NCBI RefSeq assembly: GCF_014641655.1
Contig: NZ_BMID01000001.1
Location: 1,292,427-1,356,426 of the forward strand
Direction: 5' to 3'
From: Pseudoblastomonas marina
Lineage (GTDB): Bacteria > Pseudomonadota > Alphaproteobacteria > Sphingomonadales > Sphingomonadaceae
DNA length: 64,000 nucleotides
The notes under the pieces are model-generated. The model saw nothing but the letters and a program-made list of their open reading frames with translations, had not been told where the DNA came from and searched no databases. Below are positions 26,593-36,290 of the stretch, one piece after another (the stretch's first letter is position 1; the number at the start of each line of letters is the position of its first letter). The translations under genes were made by a program, and so were the position numbers.

Positions 26593-27510
26593 CTATGTTC
26601 CGCGCTTGCTCGCGGCGAGCGGATGCCGCGTGTTCACCAGCTCGACGAGCCGGGCCGCATCGACATGGGTGTATATCTGCGTGGTCGCGATATCGGCATG
26701 GCCGAGCAGCGTCTGAAGCACGCGTAAATCCGCGCCGCCCTCCAGCAGGTGTGTGGCGAAGGCATGGCGCAGCACGTGCGGGCTGACCTTTTCGGGCGGC
26801 AATCCTGCGCGCGCGGCCAGTTCGCGCAACAGCTGGTAGAGCCGAATCCGGGTCAGGTGGCCCGATTTCCCGCGGGAGGGGAAAAGGAAGCGCGAACCAT
26901 CACCTTTCGCTTCGGTCCCGCGACAGGCGACCCAGCGTGCGAGGGCATCGCGCGCGCGGGTCGATACCGGGACCATGCGCTGCTGTCCGCCCTTGCCCGT
27001 CACCGTCACGAAGGGCGCATCGCGAGGAACCGCGCTCAGTGGCAGCGAGACCAGCTCGGTCGCGCGGAGGCCCGAGCCGTAAAGCATCTCGAGCAGGGCC
27101 AGCATCCGCAGCTTGGCCGGCGTTTCCCCCTCGGCCTCGGTCTCGGCGCGTTCGAGCAAGGCCTCGACCTGCGCCCGCGAGAGGATCCTTGGCAACGGCC
27201 GGCGAAGGCGGGGGGTGGGCAGCGCGGAGGAGGGATCGTCCGCGCGCAGCCTTTCGTCCACCGCGAAACCGTAGAACTGCCGTAGCGCCGAGACCTTGCG
27301 CGCCACGGTCGAGGGCGCGAGCTTGGCCCAGTGCCCCGGCAGTTGGCGCAGATCGTCCCGCTCGGCCTCGAGCAGGTCGCCTATCACCGCCTCGGCCTGG
27401 TCGAGATCGCGCGCATAGGCCGCCAAGGTGTTCGCTGCAGCGCCGCGCTCTGCCGCCATCATCTCGAGGAAATCCGCGATTGCCGCGGAATGCCCTGCGG
27501 TGTCGCTCAC
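26593..27510 (-). CDS. xerD: tyrosine recombinase XerD-like
   Basis: A 305-aa tyrosine recombinase with the N-terminal SAM-like core-binding domain (TLAAYARDLDQ) and the catalytic set: Arg in GSGLRATEL, HVLRHAFATHLL (His-x-x-Arg), LLGHADI (His) and Tyr in TTQIYTH. In alphaproteobacteria XerCD resolves chromosome dimers at dif; the full catalytic set, typical length and lack of nearby mobile-element genes favour this role over an integrase. The GTG start overlaps the stop of the upstream exported-protein gene as GTGA. Confidence 0.92.
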   Translation of the reverse strand: MSDTAGHSAAIADFLEMMAAERGAAANTLAAYARDLDQAEAVIGDLLEAERDDLRQLPGHWAKLAPSTVARKVSALRQFYGFAVDERLRADDPSSALPTPRLRRPLPRILSRAQVEALLERAETEAEGETPAKLRMLALLEMLYGSGLRATELVSLPLSAVPRDAPFVTVTGKGGQQRMVPVSTRARDALARWVACRGTEAKGDGSRFLFPSRGKSGHLTRIRLYQLLRELAARAGLPPEKVSPHVLRHAFATHLLEGGADLRVLQTLLGHADIATTQIYTHVDAARLVELVNTRHPLAASKRGT

Positions 27511-29231
27511 CCGCGCGCGACCGCCTCGGCCGCGATCATCCGGGCCTCGGCGGAAAGCCCCACCCGGTCGAGAGCGCGGACGATATGATAGAGGTGCAAC
27601 GGGGTCATCTTGGCCCAGCTGTCGCCCTGCATGCCGAGCCCCGCAAGCAACGCGACCAACGGCGCGCTGCCGCTGTCCGCCGCACCGGAGATCGCACGGG
27701 TCCAGCGGGTTTGCCGTGCGAGGTCGATATCGTAATCGCGCGCCACGCCGTCGCTGGCCCTACCCAACCCGGCCAGTCCGGCGACAAACAGGCGGGTTGC
27801 GTGGTCGCTGTCACCGACCTCGCCGACCGACACCGCATCGCGCTGGGGATTGACGAGCGCGAGCATCGCCCAGGCCTTCGATCCGTTTTCGACCACCCCG
27901 GTCCAGCGCAGCGCGTTGCGATCGAGCCCGGCGGCGAGCATCGCGGCGACCAGTTCGTCGCCATCGTCGGCGAAAGCCTCGTCGACCGGCATGCGGGCGG
28001 CCGCATAGGCGGTCGCGACGCGCGTCCCGTAGGGCGCATTGACATCGGCGCTCCACAGCGTGCGAAGCGCGCTCATCCGCTCTTCCGGATCGGCGGCAAC
28101 ATAGGCGCGGCGCAGTACCTCGGCACGATCGGCGAGAACGGTGCCGGTGTCGCCCGTCCCGTAAGCGATGCTGAGCAGGTCAACCATCGCCTGTGAGGAC
28201 AATACCCCGTTCGCGGCTGCGAACCACGATGAAGACGCACGGTCGTCGAGCGCGAGCGCCGGCGAGGTCGCATCGACCATGGCGTAATAGCGGCCCGCGC
28301 CCGCCCGCAGGCTGTCGGGCACGTCGAGCCCGGTCGCTACCGCGAGCGAATAGGCGAACGGGGTTAGTTCGTCGGTCCCGTCCCATTCGATATTGACCGC
28401 ACGGCGAGTGGAACCACCGGCACCGGCATAGCGCTGGGCGAGCAGCATCTCCGTGCGCGAGAGCACACCCTGCTGGCGCTTGCGCTCGAGCTGCCGCAGC
28501 GCCGCCGCGCTGCGGCCCGAATAAGCGCCGCAGATGTCGCGGGTGACCTTGATGCGCGGATCCTCGGCATCGTAAGGGCTCACGATCTCGAGCATCGGGC
28601 AGGCCCCGACGACGTCACCGGTAGCGACGAAGGCATCGAAGGCCGCGGCGGTCATCGCCGTGTCATAGGCGATATTGTCAACCTGCTGGGCGAAGCCGCG
28701 CGCGACCTGGCCCTCGCCCATCCGTACCAGTAGCGCGGTTCGCATCGCGGCAAAATCGACCGGGTCCATTCCTTCTGGCGCGGCGAGGCGGGAGGCCAGC
28801 GCGCGGCGCAACACGATATGCCCCCAGCGCGAGACGAGACGGCCGCGATTGCCGCGCAGCGCGGCTTCGACGAGGGCCGCCGGTTGCGGCCCGAGTGCGG
28901 CCGCCTCCAACCCGCCCTCGCCTTCGGCCAGCAGGCCCACCGCGCGCAACGAACGCCGCGCCGCTGCCGGAATATCGGCCTTGGGCTTGAGATCGAACAA
29001 TTCCTCGAACTCGTCGTCCGACATCCGTTCGAGCTCTTCGAGCGAAGGGAGGTTGCGCGGCAGGCTGACCGCGGGCGCGGCATCGCGACCGATGTCCTGC
29101 ACCACGGGCTCGGATACCGTCGCCTCCGGGCTCGGAGCCGGAGCGGCGGGGGTCTCTTCCTGCATCGCCGCAACCGCAATTGCCGAGCTGAGTACCAGCG
29201 CGCCACCGAGGGCGAGATAGGCCTTACGCAT
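27507..29231 (-). CDS. large exported protein, function unknown
   Basis: A 574-aa protein with a Sec signal peptide (MRKAYLALGGALVLSSAIAVAAMQ), then a Pro/Ala/Glu-rich linker to about residue 60. An acidic LEELERMSDDEFEELFDLKPK segment follows, and then about 450 residues of Ala-rich helical sequence resembling tandem helical hairpins. There is a cysteine pair (GACPMLE and RDICGAY). I cannot assign a family. It is translationally coupled to the 48-aa membrane protein upstream (TGATG) and to xerD downstream (GTGA), so all three are made together. Confidence 0.8.
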   Translation of the reverse strand: MRKAYLALGGALVLSSAIAVAAMQEETPAAPAPSPEATVSEPVVQDIGRDAAPAVSLPRNLPSLEELERMSDDEFEELFDLKPKADIPAAARRSLRAVGLLAEGEGGLEAAALGPQPAALVEAALRGNRGRLVSRWGHIVLRRALASRLAAPEGMDPVDFAAMRTALLVRMGEGQVARGFAQQVDNIAYDTAMTAAAFDAFVATGDVVGACPMLEIVSPYDAEDPRIKVTRDICGAYSGRSAAALRQLERKRQQGVLSRTEMLLAQRYAGAGGSTRRAVNIEWDGTDELTPFAYSLAVATGLDVPDSLRAGAGRYYAMVDATSPALALDDRASSSWFAAANGVLSSQAMVDLLSIAYGTGDTGTVLADRAEVLRRAYVAADPEERMSALRTLWSADVNAPYGTRVATAYAAARMPVDEAFADDGDELVAAMLAAGLDRNALRWTGVVENGSKAWAMLALVNPQRDAVSVGEVGDSDHATRLFVAGLAGLGRASDGVARDYDIDLARQTRWTRAISGAADSGSAPLVALLAGLGMQGDSWAKMTPLHLYHIVRALDRVGLSAEARMIAAEAVARG

Positions 29232-29377
29232 CAGCGCGCTCCTTCGGGCACGGGAATATCCTCGACGATCAGCTCGATCTCGCGTTCGCCGCCGTCGATC
29301 CAGGCAAGCACGAGGATCGCGAGCAGCAATACCGCGCCGATAGCGACCCACATACCCTTACCGATCCTGCCAGCCAT
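29231..29377 (-). CDS. 48-aa single-pass membrane protein
   Basis: Begins MAGRIGKGMWVAIGA, has one transmembrane helix (about residues 10-26) and an acidic C-terminal tail of about 20 residues (EREIELIVEDIPVPEGAR). Positive residues before the helix predict N-in, C-out topology. Its TGA and the next ATG share a base (TGATG), so translation of the exported protein depends on this gene. It faces aroK across a 60-base divergent region. Function unknown; a membrane partner of the next protein is a guess. Confidence 0.7.
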   Translation of the reverse strand: MAGRIGKGMWVAIGAVLLLAILVLAWIDGGEREIELIVEDIPVPEGAR

Positions 29378-29437
29378 TTCCGACCCTGCTCCAAACGCGC
29401 TTGCGCCTCGCCTAGCCGATCTATAGCCGCCGCTTCA

Positions 29438-30007
29438 ATGCCCGACATGTCGCAACCCGAACTTGCCACGCTGGCACAACGGCTCGACCGGCCGGTGGTG
29501 CTTGTCGGCCTGATGGGCGCGGGCAAGAGCACGGTAGGTCGTCGGCTGGCCGAATTGCTCGGGGTCGATTTCGTCGATGTCGACGAGGAGATCGAGCGCG
29601 CGGCGAACCTCACGGTCGCGGAGATCTTCGAGCGCTTTGGCGAAGAGCATTTTCGCGACGGGGAGCGCCGGGTGTTCACCCGCCTGCTCGACGATTCGGC
29701 CGGCAAGGGCATGGTTATTGCGGCGGGAGGCGGCGCGTTCTCCGAACCGACGACCCGACAGTTGATCCTTTCGCGCGCAATCTCGGTGTGGCTCGACAGC
29801 GACGATGCCACGCTGGCCGAACGCGCGACACGGCGCGACACTCGACCCTTGCTGCGCGAAGGCGATCCACGGGAAAAGCTGGCCGAATTGCGCAGGCGCA
29901 GGCTGGCCGATTACGGCGCGGCACCGATCTGGGTGAAAAGCGGGCGCGGCGCGCACCGCAAGGTCGCGCTCGACATCGCGAAAGGGATCGAGCGATGGAT
30001 CGGATAG
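29438..30007 (+). CDS. aroK: shikimate kinase
   Basis: AroK phosphorylates shikimate at the 3-OH, the fifth step to chorismate. The 189-aa protein has Walker A GLMGAGKSTVGRRLAE, the DVDEEIE substrate Asp, FRDGERRVF (shikimate Arg), the GGGAF loop and the lid arginine near RDTRPLL. Start is ATG 29438 or, three codons later, 29447. It overlaps aroB by 13 bases, the common aroK-aroB pair. Confidence 0.96.
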   Translation: MPDMSQPELATLAQRLDRPVVLVGLMGAGKSTVGRRLAELLGVDFVDVDEEIERAANLTVAEIFERFGEEHFRDGERRVFTRLLDDSAGKGMVIAAGGGAFSEPTTRQLILSRAISVWLDSDDATLAERATRRDTRPLLREGDPREKLAELRRRRLADYGAAPIWVKSGRGAHRKVALDIAKGIERWIG

Positions 30008-31104
30008 GAGTCTCCACTCCTTCGGCTTCGTACGAGGTGATCGTCGGCCGCGGACTGGTGGATGCGATCGGACTGCTCGCCGGCGACTTCCTCCCCGAGG
30101 CGCGCGTATGCGTCGTGACCGACGGAAACGTGAAGGCGCTGCACGGCGCCGCGCTCGAAGCCGCCCTCACCGGAGCGGGACGGGCGATCGCCTGGCACGT
30201 CGTCGATCCGGGCGAAGGCGCCAAGAGCTGGCAAGGGCTCGAAGCGCTCAGCGACTGGCTGCTCGAACAGGGCGTGGCGCGCGGCGATCATATCGTCGCC
30301 TTCGGCGGCGGTGTGGTCGGCGACCTGGCCGGATTCGCTGCCGCGATCCACAAGCGCGGCTGCGGCTTCATCCAGGTGCCCACCACGCTGCTCGCGCAGG
30401 TCGACAGTTCGGTCGGTGGCAAGACCGCGATCAATTCGGCAGCGGGAAAGAACATGGTCGGTGCGTTCCACCAGCCCGGGTTGGTGCTCGCCGATATCGA
30501 CCTGCTCGACACGCTGCCCGAGCGCGAACTGCGCGCCGGGTTTGCCGAGGTTATTAAATACGGCCTGATCGGCGACCGCGGATTTTTCGAATGGTGCGCC
30601 GCCAACGCACCGGCGCTGCTCGCCGACGATCATGACCTTCGCGGAGAGGCGGTCACGCATTGTATCCGCGCCAAAGCGGCGATCGTGGCGAAGGACGAGA
30701 CCGAGCGCACTGGCGCGCGCGCGCTGCTCAATCTCGGCCACACCTTCGGCCATGCGCTCGAAGCGGCGACGGGGTTCTCGGACCGATTGCTCCACGGCGA
30801 AGCCGTCGCGCTGGGCATGGCGCTGGCAGCGAAATATTCGGTACGGCTCGGGTGCCTCTCGATCAATGCTGCGCAGCAAATCGATGAGACCATTGGACTT
30901 TCCGGCTTGCCGTCTTCACTCGCTGCGCTCGGCATAAAAGCGAACGGCGAGGCGATTGCTGCACTCATGCTGCACGACAAGAAAGCCAGTGGCGGCAAGG
31001 TTCCGTTGATCCTGCTGCGCGAAATCGGCGAGGCGTTCGTGCACCCCGATGCCGATCTCGAGGACGTCGCGGCGTTCCTCGATACGGAGCTGCAGGCGCA
31101 CTAG
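29995..31104 (+). CDS. aroB: 3-dehydroquinate synthase
   Basis: AroB cyclises DAHP to 3-dehydroquinate using NAD+ and a metal ion, the second shikimate-pathway step. The 369-aa protein has the GGGVVGDLAGFAAAIHKRG NAD-binding block, PTTLLAQVDSSVGGKTAIN, and the metal ligands in EVIKYG, NLGHTFGHALEA and LLHGEAVALGM. ATG 29995 lies within the end of aroK, so the two are coupled. It converges on the thioesterase gene with only seven bases between stops. Confidence 0.97.
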   Translation: MDRIGVSTPSASYEVIVGRGLVDAIGLLAGDFLPEARVCVVTDGNVKALHGAALEAALTGAGRAIAWHVVDPGEGAKSWQGLEALSDWLLEQGVARGDHIVAFGGGVVGDLAGFAAAIHKRGCGFIQVPTTLLAQVDSSVGGKTAINSAAGKNMVGAFHQPGLVLADIDLLDTLPERELRAGFAEVIKYGLIGDRGFFEWCAANAPALLADDHDLRGEAVTHCIRAKAAIVAKDETERTGARALLNLGHTFGHALEAATGFSDRLLHGEAVALGMALAAKYSVRLGCLSINAAQQIDETIGLSGLPSSLAALGIKANGEAIAALMLHDKKASGGKVPLILLREIGEAFVHPDADLEDVAAFLDTELQAH

Positions 31105-31111
31105 CGAGCGC

Positions 31112-31897
31112 TCAGCCGAACAGGGCGAAAGACTGCATCTGCGCCGCCAGCGGGCGACCGTCGCGATCCCATACCGACATGTCTTGGTTCGAATTGCCGT
31201 CGCGCGCGTGATCGGCGCGGCTATCGAGCAGGAACCAGCCATCCCGCGTCGCCGGATCGTCGGTCAGCAGGTTCACCTGCCACATCATAGAGCTCATCGG
31301 AGCCCGCACGGGACCGAGCCCGAGCACGCCGGGCGGCAACGCATCGGCCAGCAGCAGAAGCTCGGTCGTCGGGTCGAGCCCGTCCCGATCCTCGAGCCGC
31401 GCATACCATGTGAGCGAGGGCTCCGCTTCGTCGAGCCTGGGCCGCGCGAATTTCAGTTCGAGATTGCTCGTGAAGGTCGGCCGCTCATCGTGGCTGGGGA
31501 GATGCGAGGCTTGGTCGAGACTGACCAGGTCTCGGGGCGCCGGGCGGCTGCTGAACGCATAGGCGCTTTCGAGCGCGCGCATGAACACGAAGGTCGCGGT
31601 CAGGCCGATACCCTTCTCGCCCTCGATCTCGGCTGCGATCCAGGTCGCGTTGCGCCCCTGTCGCAGCACGTTCGCGCGCAGCGTCACGTCGCCCGCGAGC
31701 GGACCGACGAAGGCGATTTGCGCCGAGCGCAGCGGCGGCAGGTCATCGCTCACCCGTCGCGCGGCCTCGTAGGCGAGCGCCGTCGAATATCCGCCATAGG
31801 CCGTGCGCCCCTGCGCCCATTCGGGCGGCACCTGCGCGGCGAAGCCATCGCCCTCCTCGCGGATCGCAGCGAACAGCTGTCCGGCGGACTGCGTCAC
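31112..31897 (-). CDS. acyl-CoA thioesterase, TesB-like double hotdog
   Basis: The 261-aa protein looks like a TesB/acyl-CoA thioesterase II family member: RTAYGGYSTALAYEAA at the start of the first hotdog, SAQIAFVGPLAGDVTL, and a second hotdog half with ELLLLADALPPGVL and MSSMMWQVNLL. Such enzymes release fatty acids from CoA. It follows pccA by three bases and is the last gene of the propionyl-CoA cluster, so it may relieve accumulation of short acyl-CoAs; substrate range is not evident. Confidence 0.8.
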   Translation of the reverse strand: MTQSAGQLFAAIREEGDGFAAQVPPEWAQGRTAYGGYSTALAYEAARRVSDDLPPLRSAQIAFVGPLAGDVTLRANVLRQGRNATWIAAEIEGEKGIGLTATFVFMRALESAYAFSSRPAPRDLVSLDQASHLPSHDERPTFTSNLELKFARPRLDEAEPSLTWYARLEDRDGLDPTTELLLLADALPPGVLGLGPVRAPMSSMMWQVNLLTDDPATRDGWFLLDSRADHARDGNSNQDMSVWDRDGRPLAAQMQSFALFG

Positions 31898-31900
31898 TGG

Positions 31901-33943
31901 CTATTCAAGCTCGAGAATCACGGCGTCGACCGCGAGGCTGTCGCCTTCCGCGGCGTTGATCTTCGCGATCGTGCCTTCCTTCTCGGCGCGGAGGATGTTC
32001 TCCATCTTCATCGCCTCGACCGTCGCGAGCGGCTGGCCCGGCTGGACTTCCTCGCCCTCTTCGACATGGAGGCTGACGAGCAGGCCCGGCATCGGGCAGA
32101 TCAGCATCTTCGAAAGGTCCGGCGGTTCCTTTTCGATCATGTGCTGAGCGAGCGGCGCAACATGTGCGGGCAGGATGCGCAATTCGTGCGTCGCCCCGCG
32201 CGTGGTGAGCGCGAGTCCGGTATTGGTGCGGCGCACCTGCACGGTGAGCGGATCTCCGCCCTCGCCGTCCTCGTCGGCGTCGAACAGCGCGTGCACGATC
32301 CGGTCGCCCGGCGTGTATTCCATCGACAGGTCGATCGCCTCGCCGTCGACGACGATTTCGTTTTCGGTGATCGAGACGTCGCGCGAAGTCTCGCCGATCC
32401 GGATCGCCCAGTCGTATTGCGGATCGGGCGCGCCGTTCAATTGCTGGTCGACCCGCTTGGCGCGGTCGCTGTTGGCCGTAGCCATGAAGCCCGCCATCGC
32501 CGACAGGCGGCGCAGCAATTGCTCGTCGGCCGGAGCACCTTCGAAGCCTTCGGGGTATTCCTCGGCGATGAAGCCGGTGGTGAGCTCGCCCGAGCGGAAG
32601 CGCTCGTGCTGCATGATCGCGCTCAAGAAATCGACATTGTGGCCGAGCCCCTCGATCTCGAACGCGTCGAGCGCGAGCACCTGGAGGTCGGCGGCCTCGT
32701 CGCGCGTCTTGCCCCAGGTCACCAGCTTGGCGATCATCGGGTCGTAGAACATCGAGACCTCGCCGCCTTCGAACACGCCGTCGTCGACGCGCACGCCGTC
32801 GACCCCGCGGCGGCCGTTGGCCTCGCCGTCATTGGTCCAGCCCGGCAGCGGGGGATCGTAGCGCACGAGGCGCCCGGTCGAAGGCAGGAAGCCCCGATAG
32901 GGATCCTCGGCATAGACGCGGTTCTCGATCGCCCAGCCGTCGATCGTGACGTCGTCCTGCGTCATTTCGAGCTTCTCGCCCGCGGCGACGCGGATCATCT
33001 GTTCGACGAGGTCGACGCCGGTGATCGCCTCCGTAACGGGATGCTCCACCTGCAGGCGGGTGTTCATTTCGAGGAAGTAGAAGCTCTCGCCGGTCTTGTC
33101 CGCGCCCGACACGATCAGCTCGACCGTGCCGGCGCTGTGGTAATCGACCGCCTTGGACAGCGCGACGCATTGCTCGCCCATCGCCTTGCGCATCTTCTCG
33201 GTGACGAAGGGCGACGGCGCTTCCTCGACGACCTTCTGGTGGCGGCGCTGGATCGAGCATTCGCGCTCGTTCAAATAGATCACGTTGCCGTGCTTGTCGC
33301 CGAGGATCTGGATCTCGATGTGGCGCGGGTCCTCGATGAATTTCTCGATGAAGACGCGGTCGTCGCCGAAGCTGTTCTTGCCCTCGCGCTGGGTGGCTTC
33401 GAAGCCTTCCTTCACGTCGGTGTCGTTCCACGCGAGCCGCATGCCCTTGCCGCCGCCGCCCGCGCTGGCCTTCATCATCACCGGATAGCCGATGTCGTTG
33501 GCCCATTTGAGGGCTTCCTCGGTGGTGTCGATCGCGTCGGGCGAGCCGGGCACGGTGTTGACCCCGGCCTCCTTGGCGATGCGCTTAGATTCGATCTTGT
33601 CGCCCATCGCCGCGATCGCCGATGCGGGCGGGCCGATGAAGGCGATCCCTTCCGCGTCGAGCGCCTCGACGAAGCTCGCACGCTCGGACAGGAAACCGTA
33701 GCCCGGATGCACGGCGTCGGCGCCGGTCTGCTTGCAGGCAGCGATGATCTTGTCGGCGACGAGATAGCTCTCCGCCGCCTGCGCCGGGCCGATATGCACC
33801 GCCTCGTCCGCCATCTTCACGAACGGCGCGCGGGTATCGGCATCGGAATAGACCGCGACGGTGGCGATCCCCATCCGCTTGGCGGTCTGGATCACGCGGC
33901 AGGCGATTTCACCGCGATTGGCGATCAGGATTTTCTTGAACAC
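31901..33943 (-). CDS. pccA: acetyl/propionyl-CoA carboxylase biotin-carboxylase subunit alpha
   Basis: PccA carboxylates its own biotin with bicarbonate and ATP; PccB then carboxylates propionyl-CoA to methylmalonyl-CoA. The 680-aa protein contains the biotin carboxylase domain (ILIANRGEIACR, the glycine loop KASAGGGGKGMR, EMNTRLQVEHPVTE), a BT linker domain, and a C-terminal biotinyl domain with EAMKME, whose Lys646 carries biotin. The GTG start shares a base with the upstream TAG (TAGTG). Location with mce, mutase and bioB supports propionyl-CoA rather than other acyl-CoAs. Confidence 0.95.
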   Translation of the reverse strand: MFKKILIANRGEIACRVIQTAKRMGIATVAVYSDADTRAPFVKMADEAVHIGPAQAAESYLVADKIIAACKQTGADAVHPGYGFLSERASFVEALDAEGIAFIGPPASAIAAMGDKIESKRIAKEAGVNTVPGSPDAIDTTEEALKWANDIGYPVMMKASAGGGGKGMRLAWNDTDVKEGFEATQREGKNSFGDDRVFIEKFIEDPRHIEIQILGDKHGNVIYLNERECSIQRRHQKVVEEAPSPFVTEKMRKAMGEQCVALSKAVDYHSAGTVELIVSGADKTGESFYFLEMNTRLQVEHPVTEAITGVDLVEQMIRVAAGEKLEMTQDDVTIDGWAIENRVYAEDPYRGFLPSTGRLVRYDPPLPGWTNDGEANGRRGVDGVRVDDGVFEGGEVSMFYDPMIAKLVTWGKTRDEAADLQVLALDAFEIEGLGHNVDFLSAIMQHERFRSGELTTGFIAEEYPEGFEGAPADEQLLRRLSAMAGFMATANSDRAKRVDQQLNGAPDPQYDWAIRIGETSRDVSITENEIVVDGEAIDLSMEYTPGDRIVHALFDADEDGEGGDPLTVQVRRTNTGLALTTRGATHELRILPAHVAPLAQHMIEKEPPDLSKMLICPMPGLLVSLHVEEGEEVQPGQPLATVEAMKMENILRAEKEGTIAKINAAEGDSLAVDAVILELE

Positions 33944-34743
33944 TAAGTCGACCTCTCCATGTCTCGTGCAGCCGCATAGCCGATTAGCGCGTCGGCGTAA
34001 GCCCCTGCACCGCGGCGATCCCCCTCGCCCTCGACCAGCGTGCCGACCGCGCGGGCGAGCATGGCGACATCGGAGTCGGACAAGGCCCCCAGCGGCGCAA
34101 CGTAGACGCCGATCGTGAACAGGATCGCGCCGGTTTCGGGCAGGCGGCGCAGCGCCTGGCGTTCGGAGCGGACGAACAGGGTCTCGCCCGCATTCTCGCG
34201 CGTGACGTGCGCGAAGGCGACCTCCGGTGGTTCGGCGACCCAGCGCTTCGCGTCAGTGGCGGCGATGAACCAGTTGCAGCGCCCGTAGATCGCCCCTGGC
34301 TTGAGCTTGGCCATGAAATTGTCGACGCCGGTGGCGAGCTGTTCCTCGTACCCCTGGATCGGCGCATGTAGCGCGCGCAGCGGCAGGCCCAGTTTTTCGG
34401 CGGGTGTCCAGTCGGAGGGCCACGCCACCGCCGCACCGACGAGGCGGTATTGCTCCTCGCCCTCGCGCAGCGTCAGCAAGCACATATCCTCGTGATGCCT
34501 GGCAGCGGCTTCGGGAAGGCCGCCGGATAGGCCGAGCATCGTGGCCAGCTCCGCTCCCGGCGCCTCGCCTTCGGGTAAAAGCTGGATACCTTCGGGGTAG
34601 TCTGCAAAGCCTTCGGCGCGCGCCTGCAAGTTAGGATCGGGCTGGAGCCATTCGCTCTCGTCGAGCTTGGCGAGCCCCATCTTGAGCACGCCCCCGCCGC
34701 GTGCCCTGGGTAGGAGGTCAGGGACGGAGAAGCCTAGGTTCAT
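33943..34743 (-). CDS. DUF3445 / haem-dependent oxidative N-demethylase-like protein
   Basis: The 266-aa protein matches my memory of the DUF3445 family: LHAPIQGYEEQLATGVDNF followed by GRCNWFIAATD, and a late RQALRRLPETGAILFTIGVY block. Characterised relatives are haem proteins that oxidatively demethylate small amines; activity here is unproven. The start is ATG 34743, and the stop overlaps the pccA start by one base, so it is coupled to pccA. Why it sits in a propionyl-CoA operon is unclear. Confidence 0.7.
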   Translation of the reverse strand: MNLGFSVPDLLPRARGGGVLKMGLAKLDESEWLQPDPNLQARAEGFADYPEGIQLLPEGEAPGAELATMLGLSGGLPEAAARHHEDMCLLTLREGEEQYRLVGAAVAWPSDWTPAEKLGLPLRALHAPIQGYEEQLATGVDNFMAKLKPGAIYGRCNWFIAATDAKRWVAEPPEVAFAHVTRENAGETLFVRSERQALRRLPETGAILFTIGVYVAPLGALSDSDVAMLARAVGTLVEGEGDRRGAGAYADALIGYAAARDMERST

Positions 34744-34752
34744 GCGACCGGA

Positions 34753-35280
34753 TTAGCGCCATTCTTCAACAAATATGCTGGAATCATACGGCCCTTCGGT
34801 CATGCCTCCGATATCCAACTTGTACCGGCTCCCGTTTGGGCCTTCGAACTCCCAGTATATGCCGCTTTCATCAGGCCTGCCATATCGGATGAGCAGCGCT
34901 TGGCGCAGTTCATCCTCGCTGGGCGAATATTCCGATCCTACGGCCAACAAGCAGGTGTAAGCGTGTCCTTTCACAAGTTCGCCACGCACGACCTGGGCTG
35001 TCTCGGTCTCCCAAACGTCGAGCGACAGGGCATTGGCAGGATCTGCGCTTTGAGTTCGCTCGAAGCCCCAACCGCTGATTTCTAACGCTTGCCCGAAATC
35101 CGCTGCATCGGACGCGCGCCCCACACATGTCTGGTCGGCAAGCTGAACGATGGCTTCGGCATTGCCAGAGGCCCCCGCCTCGAGAACTGGTAATGCAATG
35201 GCTTTGTTAGGCGGGCTCCCGTCGCACCCCGCTATCGCGAATACGCTAATGAGCAAAAGTAATTGGGTTCGAACCTTCAC
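34753..35280 (-). CDS. low-GC lipoprotein, function unknown
   Basis: A 175-aa protein starting (GTG) [21 protein letters not shown]: a lipoprotein signal peptide with the lipid-bearing Cys near 19. The mature part has Cys in QTCVGRA and YTCLLA, and a C-terminal half with [18 protein letters not shown] is about 55% in the lines I counted, against about 65% around it. GTGA overlap with bioB upstream gives translational coupling despite the foreign composition. Family unknown. Confidence 0.7.
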   Translation of the reverse strand: MKVRTQLLLLISVFAIAGCDGSPPNKAIALPVLEAGASGNAEAIVQLADQTCVGRASDAADFGQALEISGWGFERTQSADPANALSLDVWETETAQVVRGELVKGHAYTCLLAVGSEYSPSEDELRQALLIRYGRPDESGIYWEFEGPNGSRYKLDIGGMTEGPYDSSIFVEEWR

Positions 35281-36290
35281 TCCGCCGGTTCCATCACCTT
35301 GCACGCGCGCAGCGGCTCATCGCCTTGCAGCGCGGTCAGCCCGAGCTTGTCGAAAAGCGCGGCGTCGCTGTCGTCGCCCGCATTGGGCGCGGTGAGCAGC
35401 TTGTCGCCGGTGAAGATCGAGTTCGCACCCGCCAGGAAGCACAGTGCCTGCGTCGCCTCACTCATGCTCTCGCGGCCCGCGGACAACCGCACCATGCTCA
35501 TCGGCATGGTGATCCGCGCCACCGCAACAGTACGGACGAATTCGATATCGTCGATCTTGGCCAGCGGCGTGTCGGCGAGCATGTCGCCCAGCACCGTGCC
35601 CTTGACCGGGACCAGCGCGTTGACCGGCACGCTTTCGGGATGCTGTTCGAGCGTGGCGAGCGTGTGGACGAAGCCCACCCGGTCCCCGCGCGTCTCGCCC
35701 ATGCCCACGATCCCGCCGCTGCACACGTTGATGCCCGCATCGCGGACGTATTGCAGCGTATCGAGCCGGTCCTGGAAATTGCGGGTCGAGATCACCCGCT
35801 CGTAATATTCGGGGCTGCTGTCGACATTGTGGTTGTAATAGTCGAGTCCCGCTTCCTTGAGCATCTCGGCCTGCTCGGGCGTCAGCATGCCCAGCGTCAT
35901 GCAGGTTTCGAGCCCCATTTCGCGCACGCCCTTCACGATCTCGACGATCTTGGGCATGTCGCGGTCCTTGGGATTGCGCCAGGCGGCGCCCATGCAGAAC
36001 CGCTGCGAGCCTGCATCCTTCGCCTGCGCCGCCGATTGCAGCACGCGCTGCACGTCCATCAGCTTGGTCGCCTCGACGCCGCTATCGGCCTTCACCGACT
36101 GCGAGCAGTAGCCGCAATCCTCCGGACACCCGCCGGTCTTGATCGAGAGCAGCGTGCAGAGCTGCACCTGCTCGGGCGGATGGAACTCCCGGTGGACCGT
36201 GGCCGCGCGAAACAACAGCTCGGTGAAAGGGAGGTCGAAAAGGTCCGCGATTTCCTCGCGGGTCCAGTCGGTGCGGATGTCAGCGGGCAT
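35277..36290 (-). CDS. bioB: biotin synthase
   Basis: BioB is the radical-SAM enzyme that inserts sulfur into dethiobiotin. The 337-aa protein has the CxxxCxxC cluster motif in [12 protein letters not shown], the [15 protein letters not shown]-binding segment, [12 protein letters not shown] and the auxiliary-cluster region [12 protein letters not shown]. It ends in MEPAE and lies apart from other bio genes. Its place inside the pcc operon fits supply of the PccA cofactor. ATG 36290 overlaps the upstream stop (TAATG); the longer open frame to 36374 is not needed. Confidence 0.96.
   Translation of the reverse strand: MPADIRTDWTREEIADLFDLPFTELLFRAATVHREFHPPEQVQLCTLLSIKTGGCPEDCGYCSQSVKADSGVEATKLMDVQRVLQSAAQAKDAGSQRFCMGAAWRNPKDRDMPKIVEIVKGVREMGLETCMTLGMLTPEQAEMLKEAGLDYYNHNVDSSPEYYERVISTRNFQDRLDTLQYVRDAGINVCSGGIVGMGETRGDRVGFVHTLATLEQHPESVPVNALVPVKGTVLGDMLADTPLAKIDDIEFVRTVAVARITMPMSMVRLSAGRESMSEATQALCFLAGANSIFTGDKLLTAPNAGDDSDAALFDKLGLTALQGDEPLRACKVMEPAE

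Noticed and set aside
26593-27510. Phage or integron integrase
   Set aside because: Full XerD layout, operon context with housekeeping genes and no attachment-site repeats or mobile genes nearby.
31049-33946. 965-codon open frame on the plus strand opposite pccA
   Set aside because: It is the antisense shadow of a certain gene. High GC at third positions removes stops from the opposite frame; the translation is rich in His, Arg, Asp and Leu with no motifs.
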